From NCBI GenBank assembly GCA_023411645.1, contig JAEYON010000053.1, forward strand, positions 1-22,777: 22,777 nt of DNA, given 5' to 3'. The position numbers and the translations under genes are program-made. Numbering within the stretch: position 1 is the stretch's first letter; the number at the start of each line of letters is the position of its first letter. Shown here one piece after another: positions 1-7,500 of the stretch. This stretch comes from Bacillota bacterium. Lineage in GTDB: Bacteria; Bacillota; Clostridia; Acetivibrionales; DTU013. The notes under the pieces are model-generated. The model saw nothing but the letters and a program-made list of their open reading frames with translations. It was not told the DNA's origin and did not search any database.

Positions 1-90
1 GCCCTGATACGGCGGCCTGTCGCCTTGTGGTCTTGCTTGTCTATCGCCCTGATAAGGCGGTCTGTCGCCTTGTGGTCTGTCGACCAGAGG
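1..90 (-). repeat. 45-bp tandem repeat inside infB linker
   Basis: Bases 1-45 and 46-90 are two copies of a 45-bp unit. They are nearly identical over the first 31 bases (GCCCTGATA.GGCGG.CTGTCGCCTTGTGGTCT) and diverge after that. Each unit encodes 15 residues of the type DRxxRPQGDRPPYQG. A more degenerate copy lies at about 91-135. The repeat runs to the window edge, so the copy number is unknown. Confidence 0.8.
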
Positions 91-993
91 CCTTGTCTGT
101 CTATCGCTCTGCGGTTTGTCACCTTGAGACATCGCCGGCCTGTCGTTCTGAATGCCCGGCTTGTCGCTCTGGGATTTGATAGCTTGATCCTGGGCCTTAT
201 CAGGCTGTGACTGTTCAACGGCCTGTGCGGCAGGTTCCTGCTTCTTAACAGTTGTTTCGGTTGCTTTTGACTCAATTTTTGTTTCTGCTGTAACGCTCTG
301 CGTTTTTTCTTCGGGTTGCGGACTCTTCGGGCTTTGCGGTACAGACACTTCCTGCTTCTGACTTTCTTTATTTTCCGCTGCTCCGGTTTTTGCTATATCT
401 TCATGCATATTTATTTTGTCGTCCTTTTTTAATGTATCCGCTTCTTTATTTAATGACTGCAGCTCTTTCTCAGCTTCTTTCTTGTCGGCGGCAGGCATGC
501 CGCTCTTCACAGGGGCATTAGGTTTAGCATTGGTGCTTGGCATTGAAAAATCCGACCTGTTTTTTCGTACAAATCCGGCAAGCAAACCGGAGTTGGAATC
601 TGAGGATCTGACATATTCGTTTCTCCTGTCATTCCTGCCTCCGCGTACATCGCCCTTCTGGCTGTCGCTCCTGAATGAATCTCTGTTGTCATTCTTACTG
701 TTGATTATGATCTCTGTAGTCCTGATAATACGGGGTGCATTTTTTGCTTCCTTTTTAATCTCAGGCTTCGGCTGCGGTGGTGCAGGCGGAGCAGCTTTCT
801 TTTCCTCTGCCTCTTCCTTTTTATCTTCATGCTTAATAATACCGATATGCTTATATAGCGCATCCAGTTCATGATCCTCAAGAAGACTCATGTGATTTTT
901 TACTACAACATTGATCTCGGCAAGCTTTTCCATCAACCTCTTGCTTGTCGTATTCAATTCCTTTGCCAATTCATAAACTCTAACCTTTTCCAA
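1..993 (-). CDS. infB: Translation initiation factor IF-2, N-terminal part (runs off left edge)
   Basis: IF-2 is the GTPase that brings initiator tRNA to the 30S subunit and promotes subunit joining. Only the first 331 codons are here. The product begins MEKVRVYELAKELN, the IF2_N fold typical of bacterial IF-2, followed by a long Lys/Glu/Pro/Gln-rich low-complexity linker with DRP.QGDRPPYQG repeats. The G domain and tRNA-binding domains lie beyond the window. The frame is open to base 1 with no stop. The start is a TTG at 991-993: the ylxQ stop is two bases upstream and a GGGGGTG ribosome binding site lies inside the ylxQ end, so translation is probably coupled. It is the last visible gene of the rimP-nusA-ylxR-ylxQ-infB operon. 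Identity is certain from the N-terminal motif and the context; the exact start is likely. Confidence 0.95.
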   Translation of the reverse strand, partial: MEKVRVYELAKELNTTSKRLMEKLAEINVVVKNHMSLLEDHELDALYKHIGIIKHEDKKEEAEEKKAAPPAPPQPKPEIKKEAKNAPRIIRTTEIIINSKNDNRDSFRSDSQKGDVRGGRNDRRNEYVRSSDSNSGLLAGFVRKNRSDFSMPSTNAKPNAPVKSGMPAADKKEAEKELQSLNKEADTLKKDDKINMHEDIAKTGAAENKESQKQEVSVPQSPKSPQPEEKTQSVTAETKIESKATETTVKKQEPAAQAVEQSQPDKAQDQAIKSQSDKPGIQNDRPAMSQGDKPQSDRQTRPLVDRPQGDRPPYQGDRQARPQGDRPPYQG

Positions 994-995
994 AC

Positions 996-1322
996 CTATA
1001 CACCCCCAAGTTCTATACCACGGTTAACAATCATTTCCGTAAGATTTCCAGCAAACCCCCTGTCAATTATGGCAACAACAGAACGGATCTTTTTTCCGGT
1101 AAATTTACCCAACAGTTCCTTTTTCCCGAAATACTGGATCTCTATTTCCCTGTAGCTACACATATCCCTGAATTTTTTTTTAGTATTGTCCGAAGCGTCC
1201 TCAGCTACGATTACAAGGTACACCTTTCCTGACTTCAGCGCCCTCTCGGTAGTTTCTTCACCCGAGATCAGCTTCCCTGCCTTTGTCGCAAGTCCAAGAA
1301 AGGAATATATCCTTTCATTCAT
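996..1322 (-). CDS. ylxQ: L7Ae-family ribosomal/K-turn RNA-binding protein YlxQ
   Basis: This 108-residue protein matches the small L7Ae/L30e-fold proteins encoded between ylxR and infB in Firmicutes; family members bind kink-turn RNA. The start is typical (MNERIYSFLGLATKAGKLISG), followed by an alternating alpha/beta pattern with a VYLVIVAEDAS strand-turn and a late VVAIIDRGFAGNL segment. Two adjacent ATGs exist at 1325 and 1322. I chose 1322 because a GGAGG lies six bases upstream of it and only three from the first. The gene overlaps the ylxR stop by 8 bases and ends two bases before the infB TTG start, so coupling with both neighbours is likely. The cellular role is not well established. 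Confidence 0.9.
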   Translation of the reverse strand: MNERIYSFLGLATKAGKLISGEETTERALKSGKVYLVIVAEDASDNTKKKFRDMCSYREIEIQYFGKKELLGKFTGKKIRSVVAIIDRGFAGNLTEMIVNRGIELGGV

Positions 1323-1587
1323 CATTTCCCTCCAACTGCTGCCCCAATGATTGATACACTGCATCATCTATACGGGCTTCAAATGCTTTTTCGAGTCTTC
1401 TTCCCTTTTTCGCCTTTTCGAAGCATTCCATGCTCCTGCATATATATGCGCCTCGGCCGGCCTTTTTACCTGTAAAATCAACACTCGTGTTTCCTTCCTT
1501 GTCTCTGACAATCCTGATCAATTCCTTCTTAGGCTTCATCTGCTGACATCCCAGGCACATTCTCAAAGGGATTCTTTTTTGCTTCAT
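1315..1587 (-). CDS. ylxR: YlxR (DUF448) RNA-binding protein
   Basis: This 90-residue basic protein is of the YlxR/DUF448 family, always found next to nusA and infB. The family signature is present: an early R-MCLGC segment with Cys11 and Cys14, a KELIRIVR strand, and GRGAYIC at residues 44-50 followed by Cys55. The Cys pairs and basic surface fit nucleic-acid binding. In Bacillus the family has been linked to RNase P modulation (the name RnpM has been used); that is literature knowledge, not visible here. An AGGGGCG ribosome binding site precedes the ATG. It lies 12 bases after the nusA stop and overlaps the ylxQ start. Confidence 0.93.
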   Translation of the reverse strand: MKQKRIPLRMCLGCQQMKPKKELIRIVRDKEGNTSVDFTGKKAGRGAYICRSMECFEKAKKGRRLEKAFEARIDDAVYQSLGQQLEGNDE

Positions 1588-1599
1588 GCTAAATCGCCC

Positions 1600-2844
1600 C
1601 TATTCCAGTTCCTCATCCGATCCATCAAAAGATACATCCTCAGACTCCATACCCTCAGTATCTTCATAGGTTTCATATTCGTCAGAATCCTGCGGAACTC
1701 CTTCAAAATCCCCATCGCCCTCGTTCTCTATATCTTCGTAATCATATTCTTCTTCATCCTCATCTTCATTATAACTGTTATCCATATTAAACATCTGCTG
1801 TTCAATAGCTGCTCTGAACTGGGATTCGCTCTTTATATCGATTTTCCAGCCAGTCAACTTTGCCGCAAGTCTGGCGTTCTGCCCTTCCTTGCCAATTGCA
1901 AGGGACAGCTGAAAATCAGGCACGATTACCCTTGCAGACCTCCCGTCTTCACTTGCGTCAACTCTTACTACCTTTGCAGGACTCAGGCTGCTGGCAATAT
2001 ATTCCTCGGGACTGCTGCTCCATTTTATTATATCTATTTTTTCACCCCTGAGTTCATCCACAATAGCCTGGACTCTGGTACCCTTCTGCCCGACACAGGC
2101 TCCAACGGGATCTACGTTGGGGTCTCTTGAAAAGACGGCAATCTTCGTTCTGGAACCGGCTTCTCTGGAGATGCTCCTGATCTCGACAGTACCATCGTGG
2201 ATCTCCGGCACCTCAAGCTCAAAAAGTCTCTTGACCAGACCCGGATGAGTTCTGGAAACCATAATCTGCGGTCCTTTTGGCGTCTTCTTAACTTCAACGA
2301 TATATGTCTTTATCCTGTCATTGAAGCGATATTCCTCTCCCATTGTCTGTTCTGAGGGTCCCATAACAGCCTCAGTCTTGCCAAGGTCTATTATAACATT
2401 TTTCCGTTCACTTCTCTGAATGATACCGGTAACAATATCTCCCTCTTTATTATAATATTCATCAAAAATAATACCGCGTTCAGCTTCCCTAATTCTCTGC
2501 ATAACAACCTGCTTGGCAGTCTGAGCGGCTATTCTTCCGAATTTTCTGGGAGTTACCTCAATCTCGGCAATATCTTCTTCCTCATATCCAACATTAATTC
2601 TTTTTGCTTCCTCAAGGGAAATATCTCCGCTCTCATCTTCAGGGCTTGAAGTAACTCTTTTGAGTGCAAATACTCTCACATCACCGGATTCGCGGTCAAT
2701 GCTGATCCTTACATTCTGTGTGGACCCAAAATTCCTTTTGTAAGCTGAAATAAGTGCTGCTTCAATTGCTTCGATCAGCACTTCCTTTTCTATCCCTTTT
2801 TCCTTCTCCAATTGTTCCAGTGCCTGAATTAGTTCTGCACTCAT
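1600..2844 (-). CDS. nusA: Transcription termination/antitermination factor NusA
   Basis: NusA binds RNA polymerase and nascent RNA, modulating pausing, termination and antitermination. The 414-residue product has the N-terminal RNAP-binding domain (about 1-125), an S1 domain (about 132-200) and two KH domains with GxxG loops (GACVGQKGTRV near 248-258 and LAIGKEGQNARLAAKL near 315-330). It ends in a strongly acidic tail from about residue 359 to 414, which makes it longer than the roughly 370-residue Bacillus protein. The start at 2844 is chosen over the open frame up to 2862 because a perfect GGAGG sits seven bases upstream (within ACAGGAGGTAAAAAAATG). It follows rimP after a 51-base gap and belongs to the promoter at 3467-3495. 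Confidence 0.97.
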   Translation of the reverse strand: MSAELIQALEQLEKEKGIEKEVLIEAIEAALISAYKRNFGSTQNVRISIDRESGDVRVFALKRVTSSPEDESGDISLEEAKRINVGYEEEDIAEIEVTPRKFGRIAAQTAKQVVMQRIREAERGIIFDEYYNKEGDIVTGIIQRSERKNVIIDLGKTEAVMGPSEQTMGEEYRFNDRIKTYIVEVKKTPKGPQIMVSRTHPGLVKRLFELEVPEIHDGTVEIRSISREAGSRTKIAVFSRDPNVDPVGACVGQKGTRVQAIVDELRGEKIDIIKWSSSPEEYIASSLSPAKVVRVDASEDGRSARVIVPDFQLSLAIGKEGQNARLAAKLTGWKIDIKSESQFRAAIEQQMFNMDNSYNEDEDEEEYDYEDIENEGDGDFEGVPQDSDEYETYEDTEGMESEDVSFDGSDEELE

Positions 2845-2895
2845 TTTTTTACCTCCTGTCATATCCCGGAATGTCGGGAAATATACAATTCTCTA

Positions 2896-3357
2896 TCAAA
2901 GTCGAATAATACGCCTCACCAAGGCGGTATCTTTCCTGTCGAAACTTATTGTCTCACCTTCATCGGTCTTAATCTCAAAAACATCTCCCGTTAGGCCTAG
3001 CAATTCGCCTTCATAAATCTTTTTACCGTTCATTGGCTGATACAGCTTCACTTCAACCGCTTCTCCCTTGAACCGTTCATAATCCCGATCCTTCTTCAGC
3101 GGCCTTTCTCCCGGTGATGATACCTCCAGGATATAACTATGCCTTATCGGATCCATTTCGTCAAGCTTATCGCTCAACTGCTCACTAACTGCCTGGCAAT
3201 CCTCAATGGCGACCCCGCCTGCTTTATCTATGTAAACCCTCAGATACCAGTTTGCGCCTTCCTTTATAAACTCAACATCCACTAATTCAAAATTCAGCGC
3301 ATCGACGACAGGCTGCGCCAGCTCCAAAACGATATCCTCCACACGCCTTTTAGCCAT
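2896..3357 (-). CDS. rimP: Ribosome maturation factor RimP
   Basis: RimP acts in late maturation of the 30S subunit. The 153-residue product has the family pattern: an N-terminal alpha/beta domain (FELVDVEFIKEG, then LRVYIDK.GGV.IEDC), the conserved LEVSSPGERPLKKDRDYERF stretch near residues 78-96, and a C-terminal SH3-like barrel (VEVKLYQ, GELLG). Length is normal for the family. An AAGGAATG ribosome binding site lies 11 or so bases upstream of the ATG. It is the first gene of the nusA-infB operon, about 100 bases downstream of a strong sigma-A promoter. Confidence 0.96.
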   Translation of the reverse strand: MAKRRVEDIVLELAQPVVDALNFELVDVEFIKEGANWYLRVYIDKAGGVAIEDCQAVSEQLSDKLDEMDPIRHSYILEVSSPGERPLKKDRDYERFKGEAVEVKLYQPMNGKKIYEGELLGLTGDVFEIKTDEGETISFDRKDTALVRRIIRL

Positions 3358-3409
3358 GCTTTAAGTCCATTCCTTTCAACCCTTACTGCTAAACTTCCTG
3401 CTTAATGAC

Positions 3410-3434
3410 AAAGAGTGGGGTCTGCCCACTCTTT
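3410..3434 (-). other. Perfect 10-bp stem-loop in rimP operon leader
   Basis: AAAGAGTGGG and CCCACTCTTT form a perfect 10-bp stem with a five-base loop. It lies between the promoter at 3467-3495 and the rimP start, so it should form in the 5' untranslated RNA. The bases after it (GTCATT on the minus strand) are not a U-run, so an intrinsic terminator is possible but weak. It may instead stabilise the leader or stop read-through from the upstream dehydrogenase gene. Confidence 0.55.
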
Positions 3435-3466
3435 ACCAAAAAACACTATACTATAGTCCACGAATT

Positions 3467-3495
3467 AGTATATCACTATTGTCTGTAATTATCAA
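3467..3495 (-). promoter_or_regulatory. Sigma-A promoter of rimP-nusA-ylxR-ylxQ-infB
   Basis: On the minus strand, TTGATA (3490-3495) and TATACT (3467-3472) are separated by exactly 17 bases. This is close to the vegetative consensus. It is the only good promoter in the 260-base gap ahead of rimP. The -35 region reads TTGATTGATAAT and the -10 is followed by AATT, the same arrangement as the rpsB promoter at 21698-21726. Confidence 0.75.
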
Positions 3496-3616
3496 TCAAT
3501 TTATTAACTTTTTGATTTAAACCTAAAAATAAGGAAACTTTAGCATAATGCAGATTAGAGATATATCGTCAGAGCGAAGTACAGATTGTATAAAATGTTT
3601 ATTAATTTCATCAATC

Positions 3617-4432
3617 TCAGTACTTTGTCTCGTATGTCCATGGCTGTCCGCCTGCCAGACATCCGCCGTCTACATGATAAAGCATGCCGGACATATAACT
3701 TGAGGCGTCAGATGCAAGTAATATCGTAAGCCCAACCAGTTCCTCAGGTGTACCCGGACGCCCCATTGCAATTCTTTCCGTCAGATAAGCGGCTCGATCC
3801 GGATCCTCCCACGTCGGTGCGGTCAGCTCAGTCTTGATATGTCCGGGTGCTATAGCGTTAGACCGAATACCGTGCTTCGCCCATTCAACAGCCTGTGCAC
3901 GCGTTAGTGCCGCAATACCGCTTTTAGATGCGCCATAAATGCCACAGCCTCCCAACATGGAGACGGAGTTGTGGGAGGCCACATTGATAATATTTCCGCT
4001 CTTCTGCTCCACCATATGCTTTGCTACCGCCTGACTCAGGAAAAATACGCCCTTCAGATTGATATTCATAATGCGGTCATATATTTCTTCCGTTGCATCC
4101 AGACCGCCAATACGCCTGTTTACACCGGCGCAGTTTATCAGGACGTCAATCCTTTTGTGATCTTTAATAATTTCATCAACACAGCTATTAATTGACTTTA
4201 GGTCCATTACATTAAGGATATAGCTGCAAGCCAGATTTCCTTCTGCACGTATCTCCTCCTCGACCTTTTTTAAACCACTTTCATTAACGTCGCAAAGGCA
4301 AACTGTTGCACCCGCACTGGCCAGTCCTTTGCCAAGCTCACTGCCGATTCCTCCCGCAGCTCCGGTAAGTAAAACTACTTTCCCCTCAAGCGAGAAAATT
4401 TTCCCCAGAGCGGCATTCACTTTGTCAGACAT
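3617..4432 (-). CDS. Short-chain dehydrogenase/reductase (SDR), gluconate 5-dehydrogenase-like
   Basis: A classical SDR of 271 residues, an NAD(P)(H)-dependent oxidoreductase of the Rossmann fold. Visible motifs are TGAAGGIG at 23-30 (cofactor loop), NCAG at 100-103, Ser153 in NVAS, the catalytic Tyr166 and Lys170 in YGASK, and the post-catalytic PGHIKTEL. Asp48 after the second strand suggests NAD(H) rather than NADP(H). Overall pattern and C-terminal VDGGCLAGG resemble gluconate 5-dehydrogenase / 2-deoxy-gluconate 3-dehydrogenase enzymes, but the substrate cannot be read from sequence. The start at 4432 has AAAGGAG eight bases upstream; an earlier in-frame ATG at 4504 lacks one. It lies 75 bases after polC, outside the usual conserved order, and no sugar-acid genes are near. 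Confidence 0.88.
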   Translation of the reverse strand: MSDKVNAALGKIFSLEGKVVLLTGAAGGIGSELGKGLASAGATVCLCDVNESGLKKVEEEIRAEGNLACSYILNVMDLKSINSCVDEIIKDHKRIDVLINCAGVNRRIGGLDATEEIYDRIMNINLKGVFFLSQAVAKHMVEQKSGNIINVASHNSVSMLGGCGIYGASKSGIAALTRAQAVEWAKHGIRSNAIAPGHIKTELTAPTWEDPDRAAYLTERIAMGRPGTPEELVGLTILLASDASSYMSGMLYHVDGGCLAGGQPWTYETKY

Positions 4433-4507
4433 CTCAACATCTCCTTTGTTTAATTTATACAGCATGCTTATGAATATATTTAAAACAGTTCCGGCATCGG
4501 GCAACCC

Positions 4508-7500
4508 TTAAAAAAGACTCATCTGACTGCTTTCAGGCATACCGTCCAGGCAGCCGTTCTGTGTCATTATTTCAATTACTGTCTTGCTGGCTTTTGAGCG
4601 GATCCTCAAATCCTCTACAGAGATGAATTCTCCTTGCTCGCGCGCTTCCGTTATGGCATTAGCCACCGTAGCGCCGAGGCCCTGCAATGAATTGAGAGGT
4701 GGTCTGATCCCTTCGCCCTCGATTTTAAATCTGGTTGCATCTGACTTATATAGATCAACAGGCAGAAAATTAATTCCACGGGCGTACATCTCATTGGCGA
4801 CCTCCAATATGGTCAGGACATTCTTGTCCTTCGCTGAAATAGAGTTCCCCTCTCTTTCCAATTCTATGATTCTGTTTCGCACCTTTTCCTTACCATTGCC
4901 CATCAGTGTCACATCAAATTCATCTGCTCTGACAGTAAAGTAAGCTGCATAAAACGCGAGCGGATGGTAAACCTTGAACCAGCCTATTCTCATCGCTGTA
5001 AGCACATATGCCGCAGCATGAGCCTTAGGGAACATATATTTAATCTTTTTGCACGACTCGATATACCAATCAGGCACTGAATGCGCCTTCATCTCTTCCT
5101 CATACTCAGGCTTAAGTCCCCTGCCCTTTCTCACATCCTCCATGATCTTAAATGCGCTCTTTGGCGCCAATCCTTTGTACATCAGATATACCATGATATT
5201 GTCCCTGGTTCCGATAACCTCGGATATTGTGCAGGTATCGTTCAGAACAAGGTCCTGAGCATTATTGATCCAGACGTTTGTCCCGTGAGACAGTCCGCTG
5301 ATCTGAAGCAGGTCTGAAAAGGTCTTCGGTTTGGTATCAAGCAGCATCTGTCTGACGAACTTAGTACCAAATTCAGGCATCGCAAAGGTGCCCACTTTAC
5401 TGTCTATATCATCCGGCGAGATTCCCAGCGGATCCGTTGAGAGGAACAGGCCCATGACCTTTTCATCATTTACCGGAACATCCCGGACGTCTATACCGGT
5501 CAAATCTCCCAGCATCTTAATCATGGTGGGATCGTCATGTCCCAGTATGTCCAGCTTCAGTATGGTATCATGCAACGAGTGGAAATCAAAATGAGTTGTT
5601 ATAATGGTCGATTCCACGTCATCGGCGGGTCTTTGGATCGGAGTAAAATCATAAACCTCGTGATCCTCCGGTATGACAATGATGCCGCCGGGATGCTGGC
5701 CGGTAGTCCTCTTTATGCCTGTGCATCCGCGAACCAGCCTGTTGACCTCAGCGTTAGACACAATCATTTCTTTCTCGTCCAGATACTTTTTCACAAAACC
5801 ATATGCGGTTTTTTCGGCAACGGAAGCAATCGTTCCTGCTTTAAACACGTTTCCCGTGCCGAACAGCACCTCTGTGTATTTATGAGCCCTAGCCTGATAT
5901 TCTCCTGAGAAATTCAAATCGATATCAGGAGCTTTATCACCGTCGAAGCCAAGGAAGGTTTCAAATGGTATGTCATGCCCGTCGCCCCTGAGCGGCTCTC
6001 CGCAGACGGGGCACTCCTTACGGGGTAAATCGAAGCCTGAACCCACAGAACCGTCAGAAATAAACTCCGAATACCTGCACTGTTTGCATATATAGTGTGG
6101 AGGAAGCGGATTTACCTCTGTAATACCCGTCATCGTTGCGGCAAAGGATGAACCGACCGAGCCCCTTGAGCCCACGATATAACCGTCCTCATTAGACTTT
6201 GCGACCAGCTTTTGCGCCACTATGTACATGACTGCAAACCCATTTTTTATAATGGAAGTCAATTCCTTATCCAACCGCTTGGCGACAATTTCCGGGAGCG
6301 GGTTTCCATAAACCTCGTGGGCTTTTTTATATGCCAGCGTTTCAATCTCCTGCTCCGCTCCTTCAATGTTGGGCGGATAGGTGCCCAGCGGAATGGGTAT
6401 TACTTCTTCCACCCACTGCTCGATCAGATTTGTATTTTCAACGACGACCTCATATGCCTTTTTCTCTCCAAGATAATCAAATTCAGCCAGCATTTCCTCA
6501 GTTGTCCTGAAGTACAGCGGCGCCTGCCTGTCTGCGTCGGTATAACCCTGGCCAAACATCAGAATCCGCCTGAATACTTCATCCTGAGGATCCATAAAAT
6601 GCACATCACAGGTAGCGACAACCGGCTTGCCCAGCTTTTCTCCCAATTTCACAATCCTGATGTTCAGCTGTTTAAGCTGATCCTGCCCTGTGACCATACC
6701 ATGATCAATCATGAATGCATTATTACCTAAAGGCTGAATCTCCAGATAATCATAGAACCCAGCGATCTTCTCGATCTCGTGATCTGATTTATTCTTCACC
6801 AGAGCTCTGAACAGCTCGCCCGCTTCGCAGGCGCTTCCCAGGATCAGTCCTTCACGATGCTTCAACAGCAGACTCTTAGGCACCCTTGGCTTTTTGTAAA
6901 AATAATTAAGGTGAGATTCTGAAATTATCTTATAGAGATTTTTCAACCCCGTTTTGTTTTTTACTAAAATAATAGCATGGTGAGACTCTGCCTTTTTATA
7001 ATCAAAATGGCCGGACAGTGCCTGTTCCATATCGTCTATCGTATTACACCCCTGCGCTTTAAGCAAGTCGAGACACTTGATGAATATCTCCGCCGTGGCC
7101 GTGGCATCGTTAACCGCTCTGTGGTGGTTCTCCAGGCTTACACCCAGGTGCTTTGCCACCACATCCAGCTTGTGTTTGCTGAGCTTTGGAAACAGGCTTC
7201 GGCTCATTTGCAGCGTATCGATGATGGTATTGTCAAACTTCTTATCGTGAGCCTTTGCGGCGGCTTTGATGAAGCCGGTATCGAAGGTCGCATTATGGGC
7301 CACCACAGGCAGTTCTCCAATGAATTCCAGGAAGCTTTCCAGGGCCTGTTCCAGTCCTGGCGCACCTGCCACCATAGCGTCGCTTATGCCTGTCAGATCG
7401 GTAATGAGCTTCGGTATGGGAATGCCCGGATCAACAAACGTGCTGAATGTATCACAGACCCTGCCGTCCACAACTCTGACCGCGCCAATCTCTGTAATCC

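Noticed and set aside
1..90. Possible CRISPR-like repeats at the left edge
   Set aside because: Units are contiguous without spacers and in frame within infB; they are coding repeats.
6212..6730. Long plus-strand open frames within polC (also 6977-7519 and 7574-8080)
   Set aside because: They are antisense to an unbroken, fully conserved polC, lack ribosome binding sites and show no recognisable domains.
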